From assembly GCA_949825065.1 (NCBI GenBank), contig OX463859.1:12972452-13036451 (forward strand): a stretch of 64,000 nucleotides of DNA, given 5' to 3'. The translations under genes were made by a program, and so were the position numbers. Every line of letters begins with the position of its first letter. Positions within the stretch are counted from its first letter, which is position 1. Below the pieces are notes generated by a model. It had not been told where the DNA came from. It did not search any database and was given only the letters and a program-made list of their open reading frames with translations. Shown one piece after another: positions 50,837 through 62,486 of the stretch. This stretch comes from Odontocerum albicorne (Eukaryota; Arthropoda; Insecta; Trichoptera; Odontoceridae).

Positions 50837-50970
50837 AATGGCCTAGTTAGAAAAAAATCTAAAGCCGATTTAAAATCGTCTTCATTTTTTAAGCTTAAGT
50901 TAACTTATGATAATTTCATTGTGTAAAATAAATGTTATAAAATATATTATTTATAGTTAAGACATTGTAA

Positions 50971-51025
50971 AGGTTTAAAGGCTTTGTTATTTGTTTTGTG
51001 AAACAAATAACAAAGCCTTTAACCT
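50971..51025. repeat. Penelope-like hairpin
   Basis: Arms 50971-50996 and 51001-51025 (AGGTTTAAAGGCTTTG... with its complement) pair over 25 bases with one single-base difference; the loop is TGTG. The following gtttatttcactttatg is the family's tail word. Confidence 0.85.
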
Positions 51026-51062
51026 CTGTTTATTTCACTTTATGTAACACAGGGAGCAGGAC

Positions 51063-51992
51063 ATGTACGTTAACGGGACAACGCAAGTGAGGTGCACTTC
51101 GGGAATTTCACCAGAATTTCCTGTAAAGGTGGGGGTACATCAAGCATCGGTACTCAGTCCGCTACTGTTCATCTTAGTCATGGACTATTTAACTAACCAG
51201 GAAATGAACAGTCTCCTAAAGATCCTACTATTTGCAGACGATATCGTAATAATAAGTGAAAAACATGAATACCTGCAAAATAGTCTGGAAAGGTGGAGAA
51301 GAATCTTGGAGGACAATGAATTGAGACTGAGCAGAAAGAAAACAGAGTATCTTTACCTACCATTCGAGAACACAAATGCTGTCACTCCCGTAATGCAAAT
51401 GGATGGAGAAACATTACCAAATTGTGACTCCTTTAAGTATATTGGGTAACTCATCCATAGCGATGGAGAATGTGCAGCAGATGTAACACATAGAATTAGT
51501 GTGGGATGGATGAAGTTTAGATCAATGACGGGAGTTCTATGTGATCCGAAAATGCCATTAAAGTTAAAAGGAAAAGTATACCAAACGATTGTCAGACCCG
51601 CACTCCTCTATGGCTCCGAATGCTGGACGATGTATAACTTTTACTCTAGACAACTAGAAACTGCTGAAATGCGCATGTTAAGATGGTCAGCTGGTGTGTC
51701 CCTAAGAGACAAAATAAAAAGCTCACGCATTCGTGGAAGCCTAGGTGTTACAGACATCAACAGTAAGATGGAGGAGAGGCGATTGAGATGGTATGGGCAC
51801 GTTGGACGCAGAGCACCCGATCACATTGTGAACCAGGCAATCTCCATGGATCTTCCTCGAATAACAACCAGAAGAAGACCAAATAATTCATGGGTGGTGC
51901 AAAAAGATAACCTGATGCAGAGGCACGGCCTGGGGGACGTAGTCCGGGACAGAAGAGCATACAACCTGAGGACGAGGAGAGCTGACCCCTAA
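51063..51992 (+). pseudogene. RTE/endonuclease-RT LINE, 5'-truncated, one stop
   Basis: Two open segments in the same frame separated by one TAA (51447-51449, in the YIGxLIHSDGE motif). The product starts inside the RT palm: VGVHQASVLSPLLFILVMD (the usual GVxQGSVLSP), LLFADDIVI with the catalytic Asp pair, LRLSRKKTEYL, YIG, then the thumb and C terminus: VRPALLYGSECW, AEMRMLRWSAGVS, RRLRWYGHVGRR, TRRADP. Palm motifs before GVxQG and the endonuclease are missing. Only one stop in about 310 codons, so it is a young truncated copy. GC content is higher than the surroundings. After the stop a short repeat (ctaattccataaaaaa) is duplicated. Confidence 0.85.
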
Positions 51993-52054
51993 TTCCATAA
52001 AAAAAGATGACGATCTAATTCCATAAAAAAGTACTTAAAACAAACAAAATGAGA

Positions 52055-52130
52055 TGTTGCAGGTTTGATTCCCGATGATACCCAAAAAAAGATGTTGCAG
52101 TTTGGCTTAAGAGTTCGTGTGTGGTAGCTG
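52055..52130 (+). mobile_element. SINE-B fragment
   Basis: gcaggtttgattcccgatg (B box), atacccaaaaaa and ttggcttaagagttcgtg, the SINE-B body. The A box is missing. Confidence 0.55.
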
Positions 52131-52644
52131 GATATTCGCACGCAATAAACACGTGCGAGCGTTGTTGCCTGTACACGTGTGGTATTATTTCCAAAGTGTG
52201 CATTTGATATCTACTCCAGTGGTACTTAACCCAAAGGCTCGATTTTTGGGGCTACATACCATATTTTCACCCGGTTATGCTCTTAAAAATGTGCGCATCA
52301 TACAAATAAATAAAAATAAAAGTTCACAATTGTAAGGATTTATATAAAGTTTTCGCTGACAGTTTTCCGATGCTATAAAAATTGGTTGAATTAAGTAAAA
52401 ACACTGCAATATAAGATACATTGCCGCAGTGCGACTTAGGTGTGGAAATTATTCGCCTTGAACGAAATTATTGACCTTTTCAAAATATGTATCTGTCTAT
52501 TCTTTAAATTATTGACAAAATTATTCATTGTTATTTTGTCGTGGGATCTTCAATCAATGTCTTCTAGAATGTAAATTACTCTTTTTTTGTCACGTTGATT
52601 TCTAACAACGAATTCACGTACAAGGATAATTTTTATATTGAAAA
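52131..52644. other. No recognisable feature
   Basis: No signal recognised. Confidence 0.4.
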
Positions 52645-53131
52645 GGGGTGTCCCAAAAATGTATATACGCTTTGTATGATTATAAATTCAGTATTTATTA
52701 AGGCATATCTTAGATTTAAACTACCAATTAAATAACATGGATGTCGTATTTTTTTTTTACATATCGCAAGGGCTCAAATTGTTGGCCGTTCTGGTACATG
52801 TACTGCAGATATCTTGAAATCGCAAACATTACGAATAATTAATTTTGGTGTTTGGGCGCATTTTTTTTTGAATGACTGCCCTCATTTCATTAACCAGTTT
52901 TTTACCACAAACTTTATCTTTAATGAGTCTACATAAAAAAAGTTCATTGGCGTGAGGTATTCAATGCTATCTCGACGTCCAATCTATTTGTTCGGAAAAT
53001 CATCAAGATAAGCCATAAGCACATTACAAGAGTAGTGGGGAGATGCACCATTTTCCTGGAAATAAATGTCCACCTCATCCCTTAACTTATCACGAATGCG
53101 TGTACACGTGTATATATATTTTGGTACATCC
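52645..53131 (-). mobile_element. Mariner-like element, internally deleted
   Basis: Ends GGGGTGTCCCAAAAATG and, inward from the right, GGATGTACCAAAATATA are inverted repeats; TA follows the right end. The minus strand holds a broken transposase: KLRDEVDIYFQENGASPHYS, VLMAYLDDFPN, IGRRDSIEYLTPMNFF. The FQxDGAPPHY motif has Asn where the catalytic Asp belongs, and the third-Asp motif LTPLDFF has become LTPMNFF. The N-terminal half is missing. Confidence 0.65.
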
Positions 53132-53764
53132 TATACTTTTGCGTGTGAATTTCGTAATTAAATTTATGTAATATATATTGCGCACTACGTTGCTATCAGT
53201 AAAACTATTATATATTTATTTATGAAACAGTGAGCTATACATACAGCCTAGAGCATTGGTTCTTATCATAAGGGCTCGATCACTGGTATTGAAGATAATA
53301 TTGTCGTCCGGCCACGCTCTTCTACATGCCCATACCATAAATTTGGATATGTAGAAGGGTGCTGCATGAATTAATATTTGTCCTTTATTTTAATGTTATT
53401 TTTTTCAAGTGATACGTTCCTCGACTTATTGTGTAATTTTTATATGCTTCCACCGAAGATGCTAAAAATAAATTGATTCGATCATGCTTCTTGTACAACA
53501 TTGGTCACTTCATCATACTGGTGCATTTGTGTGTCCATGTGCTTATGTGTGTAAATCTTTATGTACACATGAGTGTATCATAAGTGTGTAATATGTGAAT
53601 GTGTCGATACCTTTATTTTTTTTAATTTTTCATGTAACTTACCAATTTACTTTGTATTTCGTTGTTATATTTCGTATCATATTTCCATAACCGTGTTTAA
53701 TTAATAAGTATTCTATCATATATATTAACACATGTATCATATATAGTAGTTATGAGAATATGAT
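53132..53764. other. No recognisable feature
   Basis: AT-rich; a tgtgtgt-type microsatellite region at 53520-53610. Confidence 0.4.
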
Positions 53765-53930
53765 ATTAAATATTATAAATGAATGGCGTGTGAATACGAG
53801 GTAGGCTACGGGTGAGATGTATGAATGTAGATAATGCAAAGAATGTTTGCGTGGATAGAAAGGTGTGGAAATCTGTCCTCTTTTTTCACCAAAAGGGGTA
53901 TGTATGGCATGAAGGTATGTACGTATGTTT
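53765..53930 (+). pseudogene. LINE-G 3' end
   Basis: RCMNVDNAKNVCVDRKVWKS, then a VLFFHQKGYVWHEGMYVC-type end; tail ggtatgtacgtatg. Confidence 0.55.
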
Positions 53931-54689
53931 GCACAGTTTTCTTACTCAAGTAAGAAATCACCTGTGCAATTTCCACTTCAAAATGTATTTGTATTATTTC
54001 AAAAGGTTTTCTTTTTTTATGTTTTATAAATTTACGAATTCAAACCATCGATATCTAGCAGTTTATTGGAAAGGTTTGAAGAAATATTGGAGAAAGGCAT
54101 ATTGCCATTCCAAACACTAAATCGTTGTCAATAAAACAGGCGAAATTGCGAAATATTTTCACTTTCAGTTGCTTTAATATTTTATTTATAAACCTATAAT
54201 AACGCTTACATACAATAATATTTTTAAAACAATTTGCACATTACAGGTTGCCTTAATTCATGTGATGAATAAATGTAATATGACAAAAATTACATTAATA
54301 ATAAAGTAGTTATAAAATAATTCATAATTTCAAGAAAAGTGATATAAATTGTTATGAAAATTTGTATATTTTACCGGTTCAAATTTTTTATTTAATTTAT
54401 TATTTTGATTCTTGTAATAAGGTTTTGGTTTTAATGTGGTGGAATCAATTATTCTAGTGTAGGTAGATAAAACACAATTATATTATGTTATACATAACAC
54501 TAAAAATGTACAATTTAAAGGATTATATTGTACCAAACTAATGCATCTTTTTCATGAAGGCGATGAGCAAAACATGAAAATCATCCATTTGAAGGTACGG
54601 CAAAAAAGTGATATTTGTCTACCTATTGGCATTTTCAAAGATACATGGTTCTACATAATATAGACCATATATATTGATAGAACTCAGAT
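53931..54689. other. No recognisable feature
   Basis: AT-rich, no gene. Confidence 0.4.
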
Positions 54690-54970
54690 TATTATCTATA
54701 ATATCAGGAAAGGATACGGATTAAAAGAGTATATAGTGCCTAAGATTAAGAAACAAACATTGTGATGGTTTGCTTACGTACAAAAAATGAATTATGAAGA
54801 ATTTACAAAAATAATATAAATCAGTTGTATAGAAGGTACGATAAGTTTGAGAAGATTTTGTAAAACATGGCTTGATCAAATTAATCAAATTCTGAAAGAG
54901 TGAAAAGTCTACTATAGGAAAGTGTGCTAGACGAGGTGTATGGACGTCTTAGAAGCGAAATACAATCGAA
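54690..54970 (+). pseudogene. LINE-G relic, heavily decayed
   Basis: aggatacggattaaaag, ttgtgatggtttgcttacg, ggcttgatcaaattaatc and ggtgtatggacgtctt follow the LINE-G order. Confidence 0.5.
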
Positions 54971-55442
54971 ATATGTTTTATAATCACGTTGTTAGTGTTA
55001 CGTACTGTATTTTGAAGTAAAATGTTTATACTAAAATTGGTTTCGTTCGTAAGTAATCAAACGCAATAACCGCATAGTTTTACTTTTACGCAAACTTATA
55101 TCGGATTTATACAATTTCCGTGTTACGCGGTGCACTCAATTGATTTTATTATTCCTTCAAATTCGTATTAACATCACAAAACATTACAAAAGTTTCATGT
55201 ACCTGGCTCCTAAGTTATTGAATGCTTTAACTTAGGTCATAAGAGATACGGAACCATCGATCAGATTGTGTACGAGATCACGTCAACATAAGATGGTTAA
55301 AAATTATTTGCCATGGAAAAATGTTTAATTGTGTTCAATTACTTTTTCCTCGATTTTTGTGGATTTATAAGTGATTTTTTATGTCCACAAATCAGTGAAA
55401 AATCCTTAGTATTTTTTTTCTTCTGGTTTAAAATCCTAGGAT
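54971..55442. other. No recognisable feature
   Basis: No signal recognised. Confidence 0.4.
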
Positions 55443-55545
55443 TGGTCTGCACCAAGCACCATCTCTGTCACCCGCCAGTCTCTTCATCTCCTGGTAGCTG
55501 CCACAGCGCACATCCCGGATCACTCGGTTCATGTAGCTACTTAGT
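55443..55545 (-). pseudogene. LINE C-terminal fragment
   Basis: The minus strand gives SSYMNRVIRDVRCGSYQEMK, then RLAGDRDGAWCRP, resembling the last ~35 residues of RTE-type LINE products (DVRxGSYQEMKRLAxDRxxWR). GC-rich island in AT-rich surroundings. Confidence 0.6.
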
Positions 55546-55759
55546 AAATTAAATGTTTTTAATTGAAATATTCTTTCTTGGTGTAATGTGATTTAATTCG
55601 TCTTCTGTTTAAGGGTGATTTTTATTCTTACGATTGCTCTATAAAAGTTACTTTTTTTATTTTTTGTTTCATTTTGTGAAACCTACTTGCCTTAGAACGG
55701 GTATATGTTTAGTAAGACAGGAGAATGTTTTATATATTATATTTTAAAATTATAAGTAA
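55546..55759. other. Spacer
   Basis: No signal. Confidence 0.4.
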
Positions 55760-55920
55760 AATCAAGAAAGGAGTCTATAGATGGTTTGAACATATCGACA
55801 GATGTATGAAAAGGTATATGGATGCTAAGGATGTGTGTCGAAATTGGAAAGTATGACGCTCTGTCTTCTCTTCCTACCCCGACAGGGAAATGGCCTGATA
55901 ATATGTGTGTGTAAACTATT
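55760..55920 (+). pseudogene. LINE-G 3' end
   Basis: tggatgctaaggatgtgtg, gaaattggaaagtatgac, ctgtcttctcttcctacc, cgacagggaaatggcctg and atgtgtgtgtaaactat. Confidence 0.6.
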
Positions 55921-56049
55921 TTAAAAGTAAAATTAACGCGTTTAATTTTGTATTAACTGGAAATTTTTATGTAAAATTTTTATGTCAAATCAAGCGGTTT
56001 TTTTAATTCAATTTTTTTTAATTCTTGAATAAAACACACAATTTGCTTT

Positions 56050-56345
56050 GATTTCAAAAAAACTTTTTATTGGTCATTGAAGTATAATGTATGACATTTA
56101 AACACAAAAAAACAATATCCGCCAAATGTCCACCTCTTGCAGTTCCACGGATGTCCACTTTTTTGTCAAAATTTTCGATGACATTTTGGCATAATTGCGG
56201 TTCTAACGCACCAATAACGCGAATAATTTCGTCCTTCAGCTCAGAAATTGATCGGAGGTCATTCTTGTAGACCTGGATTTTCACGTAACCCCAGAAAAAA
56301 TAGTCCAACGGTGTCAGATCACGTGATCTAGGTGGTCAATTAACA
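56050..56345 (-). pseudogene. Mariner-like transposase C terminus
   Basis: Minus strand: PPRSRDLTPLDYFFWGYVK (third catalytic Asp in LTPLD), ISELKDEIIRVIGALE, CQNVIENFDKKVDI, ARGGHLADI. The last 84 codons are open. It is closer to the group of 52645 than to the 34393 element. No TIR was identified. Confidence 0.75.
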
Positions 56346-56591
56346 TCACCGTTTTCGGAGATTACAATACATAAAATAATTCAACAATTTGAACGCGTTA
56401 TTGTTTTGTATACGACTCCATTTTTATAAATATCATACATTACACTTCTCAAATATCACAAGACCCATGCAAGTTCGCGACGACATCTGTGTTTTATCCA
56501 AGAATAAAAAAAAACCGCTCAATTTGAAAGACCCTATATTTATTTCTTTCAAATAATTAAATAAATATGAAATGGACAGGGACCTGCTAGT
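56346..56591. other. Possible 5' side of the mariner copy
   Basis: Ends with caatttgaaagaccctat, which may be a decayed terminus; uncertain. Confidence 0.3.
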
Positions 56592-57125
56592 GTGTATGTT
56601 TGTATTTTTAAATATATCCATAGCTGTATTATATATGAGAAAAAACTTACCATTTACAAGACACTGCTACGACCTGTCCTCACATATGGGTCTGAATGCT
56701 GGGTATTGAGTAAGAAGAACGAATCTTCCCTTCTAATATTTGAAAGAAAAATACTCAGAAAAATATTCGGACCCATACAGGAAAATGGATCTTGGAGAGT
56801 GAGATATAATGAGGAGTTATACAGCATATACAAAGAGCCCAACATCATAAAATACATCAAAATTGGGAGGCTACGTTGGGCGGGGCATGTAGCAAGAATG
56901 GGAGAAGAGGAAATGCCTAACAAAGTACTCTTCTCCAAGCCCCAAGGAAGACGTAGCGTGGGTAGACCGAGGCTTAGGTGGATGGATGGGGTGCAGAATG
57001 ATGCAAACGTGATTGGCATCAGGGGCTGGAGGAGTGCATCCCAGGATAGGGGGGAATGGCAGCGACTGCTGGAGGAGGCCGGGGCCCACAATGGGCTGTA
57101 GCGCCATTGATGATGATGATGATGA
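56592..57125 (+). pseudogene. LINE endonuclease-RT C terminus with (ATG)n tail
   Basis: Open for 169 codons; the family begins near residue 17 (KLTIYKTLLRPVLTYGSECW). It continues FERKILRKIFGPIQENGSW, RYNEELYSIYKEPNII, RLRWAGHVARMGEE, GRRSVGRPRLRWMDGVQ and WQRLLEEAGAHNGL, followed by TAG and a (GAT)n tail (57104-57125). The unbroken frame and simple tail indicate a recent 5'-truncated insertion. Confidence 0.85.
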
Positions 57126-58044
57126 TGTACTATATATGATATTAACCATTGTTAATGACAATAATACTGGAACAAGTCATAAAAATTAAGTTAAAAGATA
57201 ATTCACTAGGAAAATATATATTTCAACGGTAATTTCATGTGAGTTAAGGACAAGGAACATTTTGAAATAAATCATTATTTTTCTTGAATATCGGGATGGA
57301 TGTAGCGCATAAGATTGATCCAGCAAGAGTATTTTAAAGCTAAGTAGAGTGAACCGCAAAATATGATGTGTAGAATAACATGTACTGCGTTGTTATACAA
57401 ATAATTCTGCCATCACCAGATCGAAGAGACAGTCCATGTCTTAAAAGCAAATAGATTGTTCCAAGCAGACACTGATTTGCCTGATTTAGGATCAATGACC
57501 TTTTGATAAAAGTTCATTACCATAATGTTATGACAGTGATCATTTATATCTCATACTCAGTTTTAATTTTACATGTTGATTTTGTATGACATATGTTTTG
57601 TTTATCTTTTTCATATACATCGGTGTATTCTTCGTTATCTCAGTGTTATGTTAAACATAATTTATTCCATTGTCACCTTAACATTGCCGTTTTTTTTCTT
57701 TTTTTAAACACACATGTTCATTTAAAACATTCAAATCATTTATACGATATCACTTATTTTATTTTGATTTTTTCAAACGGTATCTTTTGATATATCGGAA
57801 TTGGTTATTGTGATATATTGAAGAGCAAAGCCGTGAGAAAATATTGTCTTCGAACGCAGTATTCGAATCTTTGGAAGTAGAGCCATTGAAGTAGGCACGA
57901 ATCCTGCGATTTGTCATTGCAAATAATAGTAACACTTTTGCGTGCGAAGAGACCACATTCACATACGTACTCGGTGTGTGCGAATATTGTTATTTATTTT
58001 ATTATTTCAGGCAAATGCGTATCACTCTTTCTTCTTGTAAAAAT
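57126..58044. other. No recognisable feature
   Basis: No gene or repeat match was seen; 57380-57480 is slightly less AT-rich. Confidence 0.4.
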
Positions 58045-58232
58045 ATAGCCTGGCAAACTTATTGCCATTTGGCAATCTTTTCCAACTAACCCGAAAGGTG
58101 TTAAAGAGGTTTTAAGTGGAAATCAGATTTGAACCCTCTTTGAAAAAAACATGCTAAAAACGGAAAGAAACCCTCAACTTCGAGGTTGGAAAACAGCCGT
58201 GTAACCAACTAGAGGACCAAAGAGGTCGTAAA
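58045..58232 (-). mobile_element. SINE-A copy
   Basis: Minus-strand tail with the palindrome ATTGCCATTTGGCAAT, then cttttccaactaacc, body gtggaaatcagatttg, B-box region (ggaaagaaaccctcaac) and head (aactagaggaccaaagagg). Confidence 0.7.
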
Positions 58233-58318
58233 TATAATGTTTATAAAAAATCTATCCATTTGATTAATGTCTCGCTGAAAATGTTAAGTGCCTCTCCAAT
58301 CAAAGAGCTGTTAGTAAA

Positions 58319-58665
58319 AGGTTTGAAAATGAATGTAGCGAAATCTTAGGTAATGGTTATAGAAAATGGTTTGAAAATGAATGTAGCAAAATTTTAGGTT
58401 ATGGTTATAGAAAAAGGTTTGAAAATGAATGTAGCGAAATCTTAGGTTATGGTTATAGAAAAAGGTTTCAAAATCAATGTAGCGAAATCTTAGGTTATGG
58501 TTATAGAACAAGGTGTGTTAAAATGCATGATTTAACTAAAAAACTTGAACGGGCAGATGAGTTGTCTTATTTGGGCAGTATGTTAACGTTTGGTGGACGA
58601 GATGAAAGGAACATTGCAAGAAAGATAGCGACAGGGAACAAGGTGAATGGAGCAATTAATTAAAT
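58319..58665 (+). pseudogene. LINE RT relic with 48-bp x4 duplication
   Basis: Four 48-bp copies (58319-58511) each encode KGLKMNVAKS, a stop or Lys position, and VMVIE, the RT motif GLKMNVxKTKVMV. After them the frame continues LERADELSYLGSML, then RNIARKIATGNKVNGAI, the normal next segment. The duplicated unit is exactly 16 codons, so the frame is preserved, although three copies contain a TAG or a stop. Confidence 0.8.
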
Positions 58666-58724
58666 GTGTAATAATCCCGCTATGTATATGTTATTGGAGA
58701 GAGATTTCGTGCTTTTGAGTCGGA

Positions 58725-58850
58725 TTGTTTTAATTCATAGGAAAATTTTATATAACGCCGTTTAGAGAGCAAATTTTTCTCAAGGGCGCTTTACCTCTGA
58801 ACTCGAAACCACTATTGTTATTGTATATAAATCACGCCTGGCAGCGATAG
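58725..58850 (-). repeat. Repeat family E fragment
   Basis: Inverse words: gccgtttagagagcaaa, ctcaagggcgctttac and gaaaccactattgttatt. Confidence 0.5.
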
Positions 58851-58874
58851 CAGCGCCCAAACAAATCATGTATA

Positions 58875-59050
58875 ACACTTTCTTTGTACACAGTAGAACC
58901 TCGTGAGATTATTACCGTTTGGTAATCTCTTTCAACCAACCAGAAATATGTTTATGAGGCTTTAAGTTAAAACCAGACTGAACATCTTTTTTTTAAACTG
59001 GGTTGCAGTGAGAATCGAATTCCCTATCTTCGTATCGGGAAGCAGGCATC
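58875..59050 (-). mobile_element. SINE-A copy
   Basis: Minus-strand tail acactttctttgtacac, gtagaacctcgtgagatt, aatctctttcaaccaacc, body ttaagttaaaaccagac, B box (gagaatcgaattcccta). The A box is lost. Confidence 0.7.
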
Positions 59051-60066
59051 ATACAATATGTCAATTATCGAAATTATTAATATATATACGTATAAATATA
59101 TTTGCGCAGTTATTTCATACAGATACGTGCTTATACCCTTAGTAAAATACAGACGCAAGCCTAGTTTACTGGGTACACAAAAAATGAAAAGCAACAAACC
59201 CAGATCCATATAAATTGTGTGTCCACTTTAAAATACCTGTTATTTTTCCATAAATTATGATTTTATAAAATTTCTCGTCGTGCATAAATAAAATAAAATA
59301 AACAAATATTGCAGGATCATATAGTATAGGTATTATAAGCGTCGTCGTAAAACAGCATATCTCATTTTGCAATAATAATTTTCTTGTGATGTAATTTTTC
59401 GTACAAGAGTGTGATATAATATATGAGTATGGATTTCAGAAAATGTTTTATACTCGTGCTATTTATCGTGAGAGAAAGTCACAATAGCGATAATATTGGC
59501 AAATCAAGATGTTAAGCAGAAACGTAATGATTTTTCGCGGAATATTAGTATTTACGGTAAATCCCTCAGGACAGTGTAAATATACATAACAAAAAAATAT
59601 GCATAACAAAGGTTTTTTTTATTCTATATACTGAAATAACATTTAGTTACATAGCGATAAATGTGATATTTGGGTGGAAAGTGAAAGATTGAGGCAAATT
59701 GAAGACAGCCGTTGGAAAGGGGGAATATGTTGAATGGCGAGTTGAATCGTCAATGCGGCACTTAATCAAACCAAGATCTGCTAGCATTATGGTTAACAGC
59801 ATGTGTCAAATTGATGAATGAGAATGAAACATCGACGTGGAAAATTAATAAAAGGAATATTTATGCAGTGGGAATGCGTGCATTGATAATACTATTTGGT
59901 ATATCGATATATGGCAGTATAAGAAATGTAATTACTGTGGATAATTTGAGCTTAAAACTGGTGTATTTATTATTATATAAAGGGAATTAATAGATTGCAT
60001 AAATTTACATAAGTTAAGGATTCAACATTTAAAAAAACACCAGTGGCGTATATATGCAAGAGTATT
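59051..60066. other. No recognisable feature
   Basis: AT-rich, no gene or repeat match. Confidence 0.4.
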
Positions 60067-60200
60067 GATGGCCTCCGTGGCTTAGTTGTTAAGATGCTTG
60101 ACTTCCACCCGGAGGTTTTGGGTTTAGATTTTCGATGGTATCCGAAAAAAAAATTGTGTCCCAGTCTGCTGAAAGAGTTTGTTTGGTAACAAATTATGTC
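60067..60200 (+). mobile_element. SINE-B copy
   Basis: GGCCTCCGTGGCTTAGTTG, decayed B box (gggtttagattttcgatgg), A-run, ccagtctgctgaaagag, tttgtttggtaac. Confidence 0.7.
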
Positions 60201-60289
60201 GAAAAAACGTTGGGATCCTAAATAACGTTGAGATCCTTAATTTTTAAAAGATTTAAAGGATCACTATGAATCGAATAAATAAATAAATA

Positions 60290-60550
60290 ATACGTAGGCA
60301 CCATCCCACCGTTTCCTCGTCGGAGTAAGCAAAAAACAGCGCTAGAATTTTTTGTTACGCGACACATATTTCGCTTCCTCTACATACATAAACCGTCTCA
60401 TGCAACTCTTCCATAGATTTCTTCTTTCTAAATAATAAACACTTGATTCAACCATACTTTCCTTGGCCTACCTCTACCACATCTTCCATTAACACATTTT
60501 TTCTTCATTCATTCGTTCCGCGTATCTAAACCATCTTGCGTAATATTGTA
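60290..60550 (-). pseudogene. LINE-G 3' part (inverted)
   Basis: ccgtttcctcgtcgg, ttcgcttcctctac, gattcaaccatactttcc, ttggcctacctctacc and tcattcattcgttccgcg. With family I at 60600 it forms one block, inverted relative to 43940-44505. Confidence 0.65.
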
Positions 60551-60599
60551 CAATATAATAAAACACAATACAATTATTCTTCCTTCTTGCCTTCAGAAG

Positions 60600-60800
60600 A
60601 CAAATATGTACAGAAAACGACGTTACATAAGAATTCTGTTTAAGACAAGTCTAATCTATAAATTCGTTCAAATACAAAGCGTAAATTGAAACAGCGCATG
60701 AAACGTTCCTTAAATTTCAAAATCATATTACAATACGTGAAAAGAATTTCATTACAGAAAGGTTAAAAACATATTAATATTGTTTTTATTTGATAATTCT
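60600..60800 (-). repeat. Repeat family I (inverted copy)
   Basis: Complement of 43940-44165, lacking the TACGAGTA insertion. Confidence 0.75.
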
Positions 60801-61039
60801 TATACAATATACATTTGTTTTGTTAGTCTTTTTTTCATTCATTCGTTCCAAGTGTCCCAAACATCTCATAGTACTTCTTCATCTTAATAAACAAATAAGC
60901 CTAAATCATAGTATAAATAGGCCAAAACCCGTACTATGGTTGTCGTCAAAGAAAGAATACGAGAATTCAATTTTGAATACAAGAGAGCGAGAAAGGAATA
61001 CTTGGATTATCTCCGACAGTAATTCGAAATTTGAATCTC
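60801..61039. other. No recognisable feature
   Basis: The frame at 60790-61077 has no known domain. Confidence 0.35.
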
Positions 61040-61218
61040 GGTGGGTCCGTGTTACTGAACGAATTTTAAATACCTAGCTAACAATTTTTGAACCGGTGTA
61101 AAAGGGGACGGTGTGTAAATGGTATATATAAACAAATTTTATATTTATGAATATATATTTTCATAAATGTAGAATTTGTTTTACTTCCGTCAATATTTCA
61201 CGGATTGCAACTAGTATC
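61040..61218 (+). mobile_element. piggyBac 3'-terminal fragment
   Basis: Complementary to 16931-17085 over about 150 bases: aggtatttaaaattc, tttttgaaccggtg, aaaaggggacggtg, aatatatattttcataa and ttacttccgtcaatattt. It stops about 55 bases short of the terminal repeat, so no TTAA or TIR is present. Confidence 0.8.
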
Positions 61219-61324
61219 ACATTAATCTTTATCCCATCATGCATCGTCACCGTATATATTCTTCTTAATGAATGCATTTCTACAGTATTGCCGTTTTAAA
61301 CAAGATTTCATATGAACACACTAC

Positions 61325-61585
61325 TTCGTCTTCCTAGTGTCATGTTAGGTCCCAACGTTGACTAGCACCTGAGAGTAAGCATCTTTGTTCCCAGCAGCCC
61401 GAAAAAGATCCCCAACCCTCCTTATACCAGTCCAATCATGTATATTACGGAACCAGGAGATTTGGCTCCTGCCAACACCTCTTCGACCTACTATTTTGCC
61501 TTGGATGATCAGGTGCAGTAATTTGTAGTTTTCTCCTCTAAGTACGTGATCACGACACCTTTCGAATTTTAATATTAGTCAGCAG
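61325..61585 (-). pseudogene. LINE-H RT C-terminal relic
   Basis: Second copy of 40797-41097, with gtgtcatgttaggtccc, cagcccgaaaaagatcc, ccaggagatttggctcc and gatgatcaggtgcag-type words. Smaller deletions distinguish it. Confidence 0.75.
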
Positions 61586-62121
61586 AAATACAGAACACAG
61601 TACAAATACGTTAAATAGTAATAAAAGTTGAATCACTCGAGGCACATAAATATTTCTTGCACAGATCTGATATGTGAATTTATTTTTATTGAAATAAGAT
61701 TTCAAGTCAATATTTTTTTAATTTGAATACAAAAGGAGCAGACCTTAACGATTCATAAAACTTTTTAGAAAGGTGTGTATTTCAAAACAAAACTGAATTT
61801 AATAGACGCGGTATGGCGTGTCACCGCGCGTTGAAATATTGTGGACGCATATTGCACACAATGTTCAATATTTATTAATGTAGAAAAAATACAACTGGAT
61901 CCAATTGCATTAAGAATAATTGATTTCGAATATAAGTTAAACTGTGTTTTAACAGTTCATAATTTTTATTACTTTTTGGATATTTCTTATACGAAATTTC
62001 TTATAAAAAGATGCAATCTTCTTTAAAACCACTGCTCGGAAACATACTTTTTGTTAATTATGTTATTTTTCGAAATGAAAATATAAATTTCATTAATATC
62101 ACTAAGTACGAAACTTCTTCA
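61586..62121. other. No recognisable feature
   Basis: AT-rich, no gene. Confidence 0.4.
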
Positions 62122-62300
62122 AGCGTTGTTTGCAAGACGGCTGTCTTCCTGCATAGAGGTCGTGGATTCGATTCCCGTTGGTACCCATTTTTTCCCAAAT
62201 TCCAGTTTCGACTTAGCGCCTCTTTAATATCTTTCTAGTTGTTTGAATGGGATTGCCACGTGGCAATAAGACCGCCAGGCTGTATTGTATACAGTATAAT
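62122..62300 (+). mobile_element. SINE-A copy
   Basis: B box GGATTCGATTCCCGTTGG, body attccagtttcgactt, tail tagttgtttgaatggg, palindrome TTGCCACGTGGCAA, then accgccaggctgtattg and tatacagtataatac. The A box is partly lost. Confidence 0.75.
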
Positions 62301-62486
62301 ACCAACAGATAAGGTCTAGGAGGACAATTATTATTTCAATATAATCCTAGTTTCTTATCAATACTTCCTTTCCGCTTTTAAAATTGATTAAAATTAAAAT
62401 ATATTTTTAATAAATTGTATAAAAAACATATATAAAAAAAATATTTCTTAAATTTTCTTTTCAACCGGTATCCTAATTTGTAAGAG

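Noticed and set aside
56654..57161. Minus-strand frames of 96-145 codons near 57 kb
   Set aside because: Antisense shadows of the plus-strand LINE product with clear RT C-terminal motifs.
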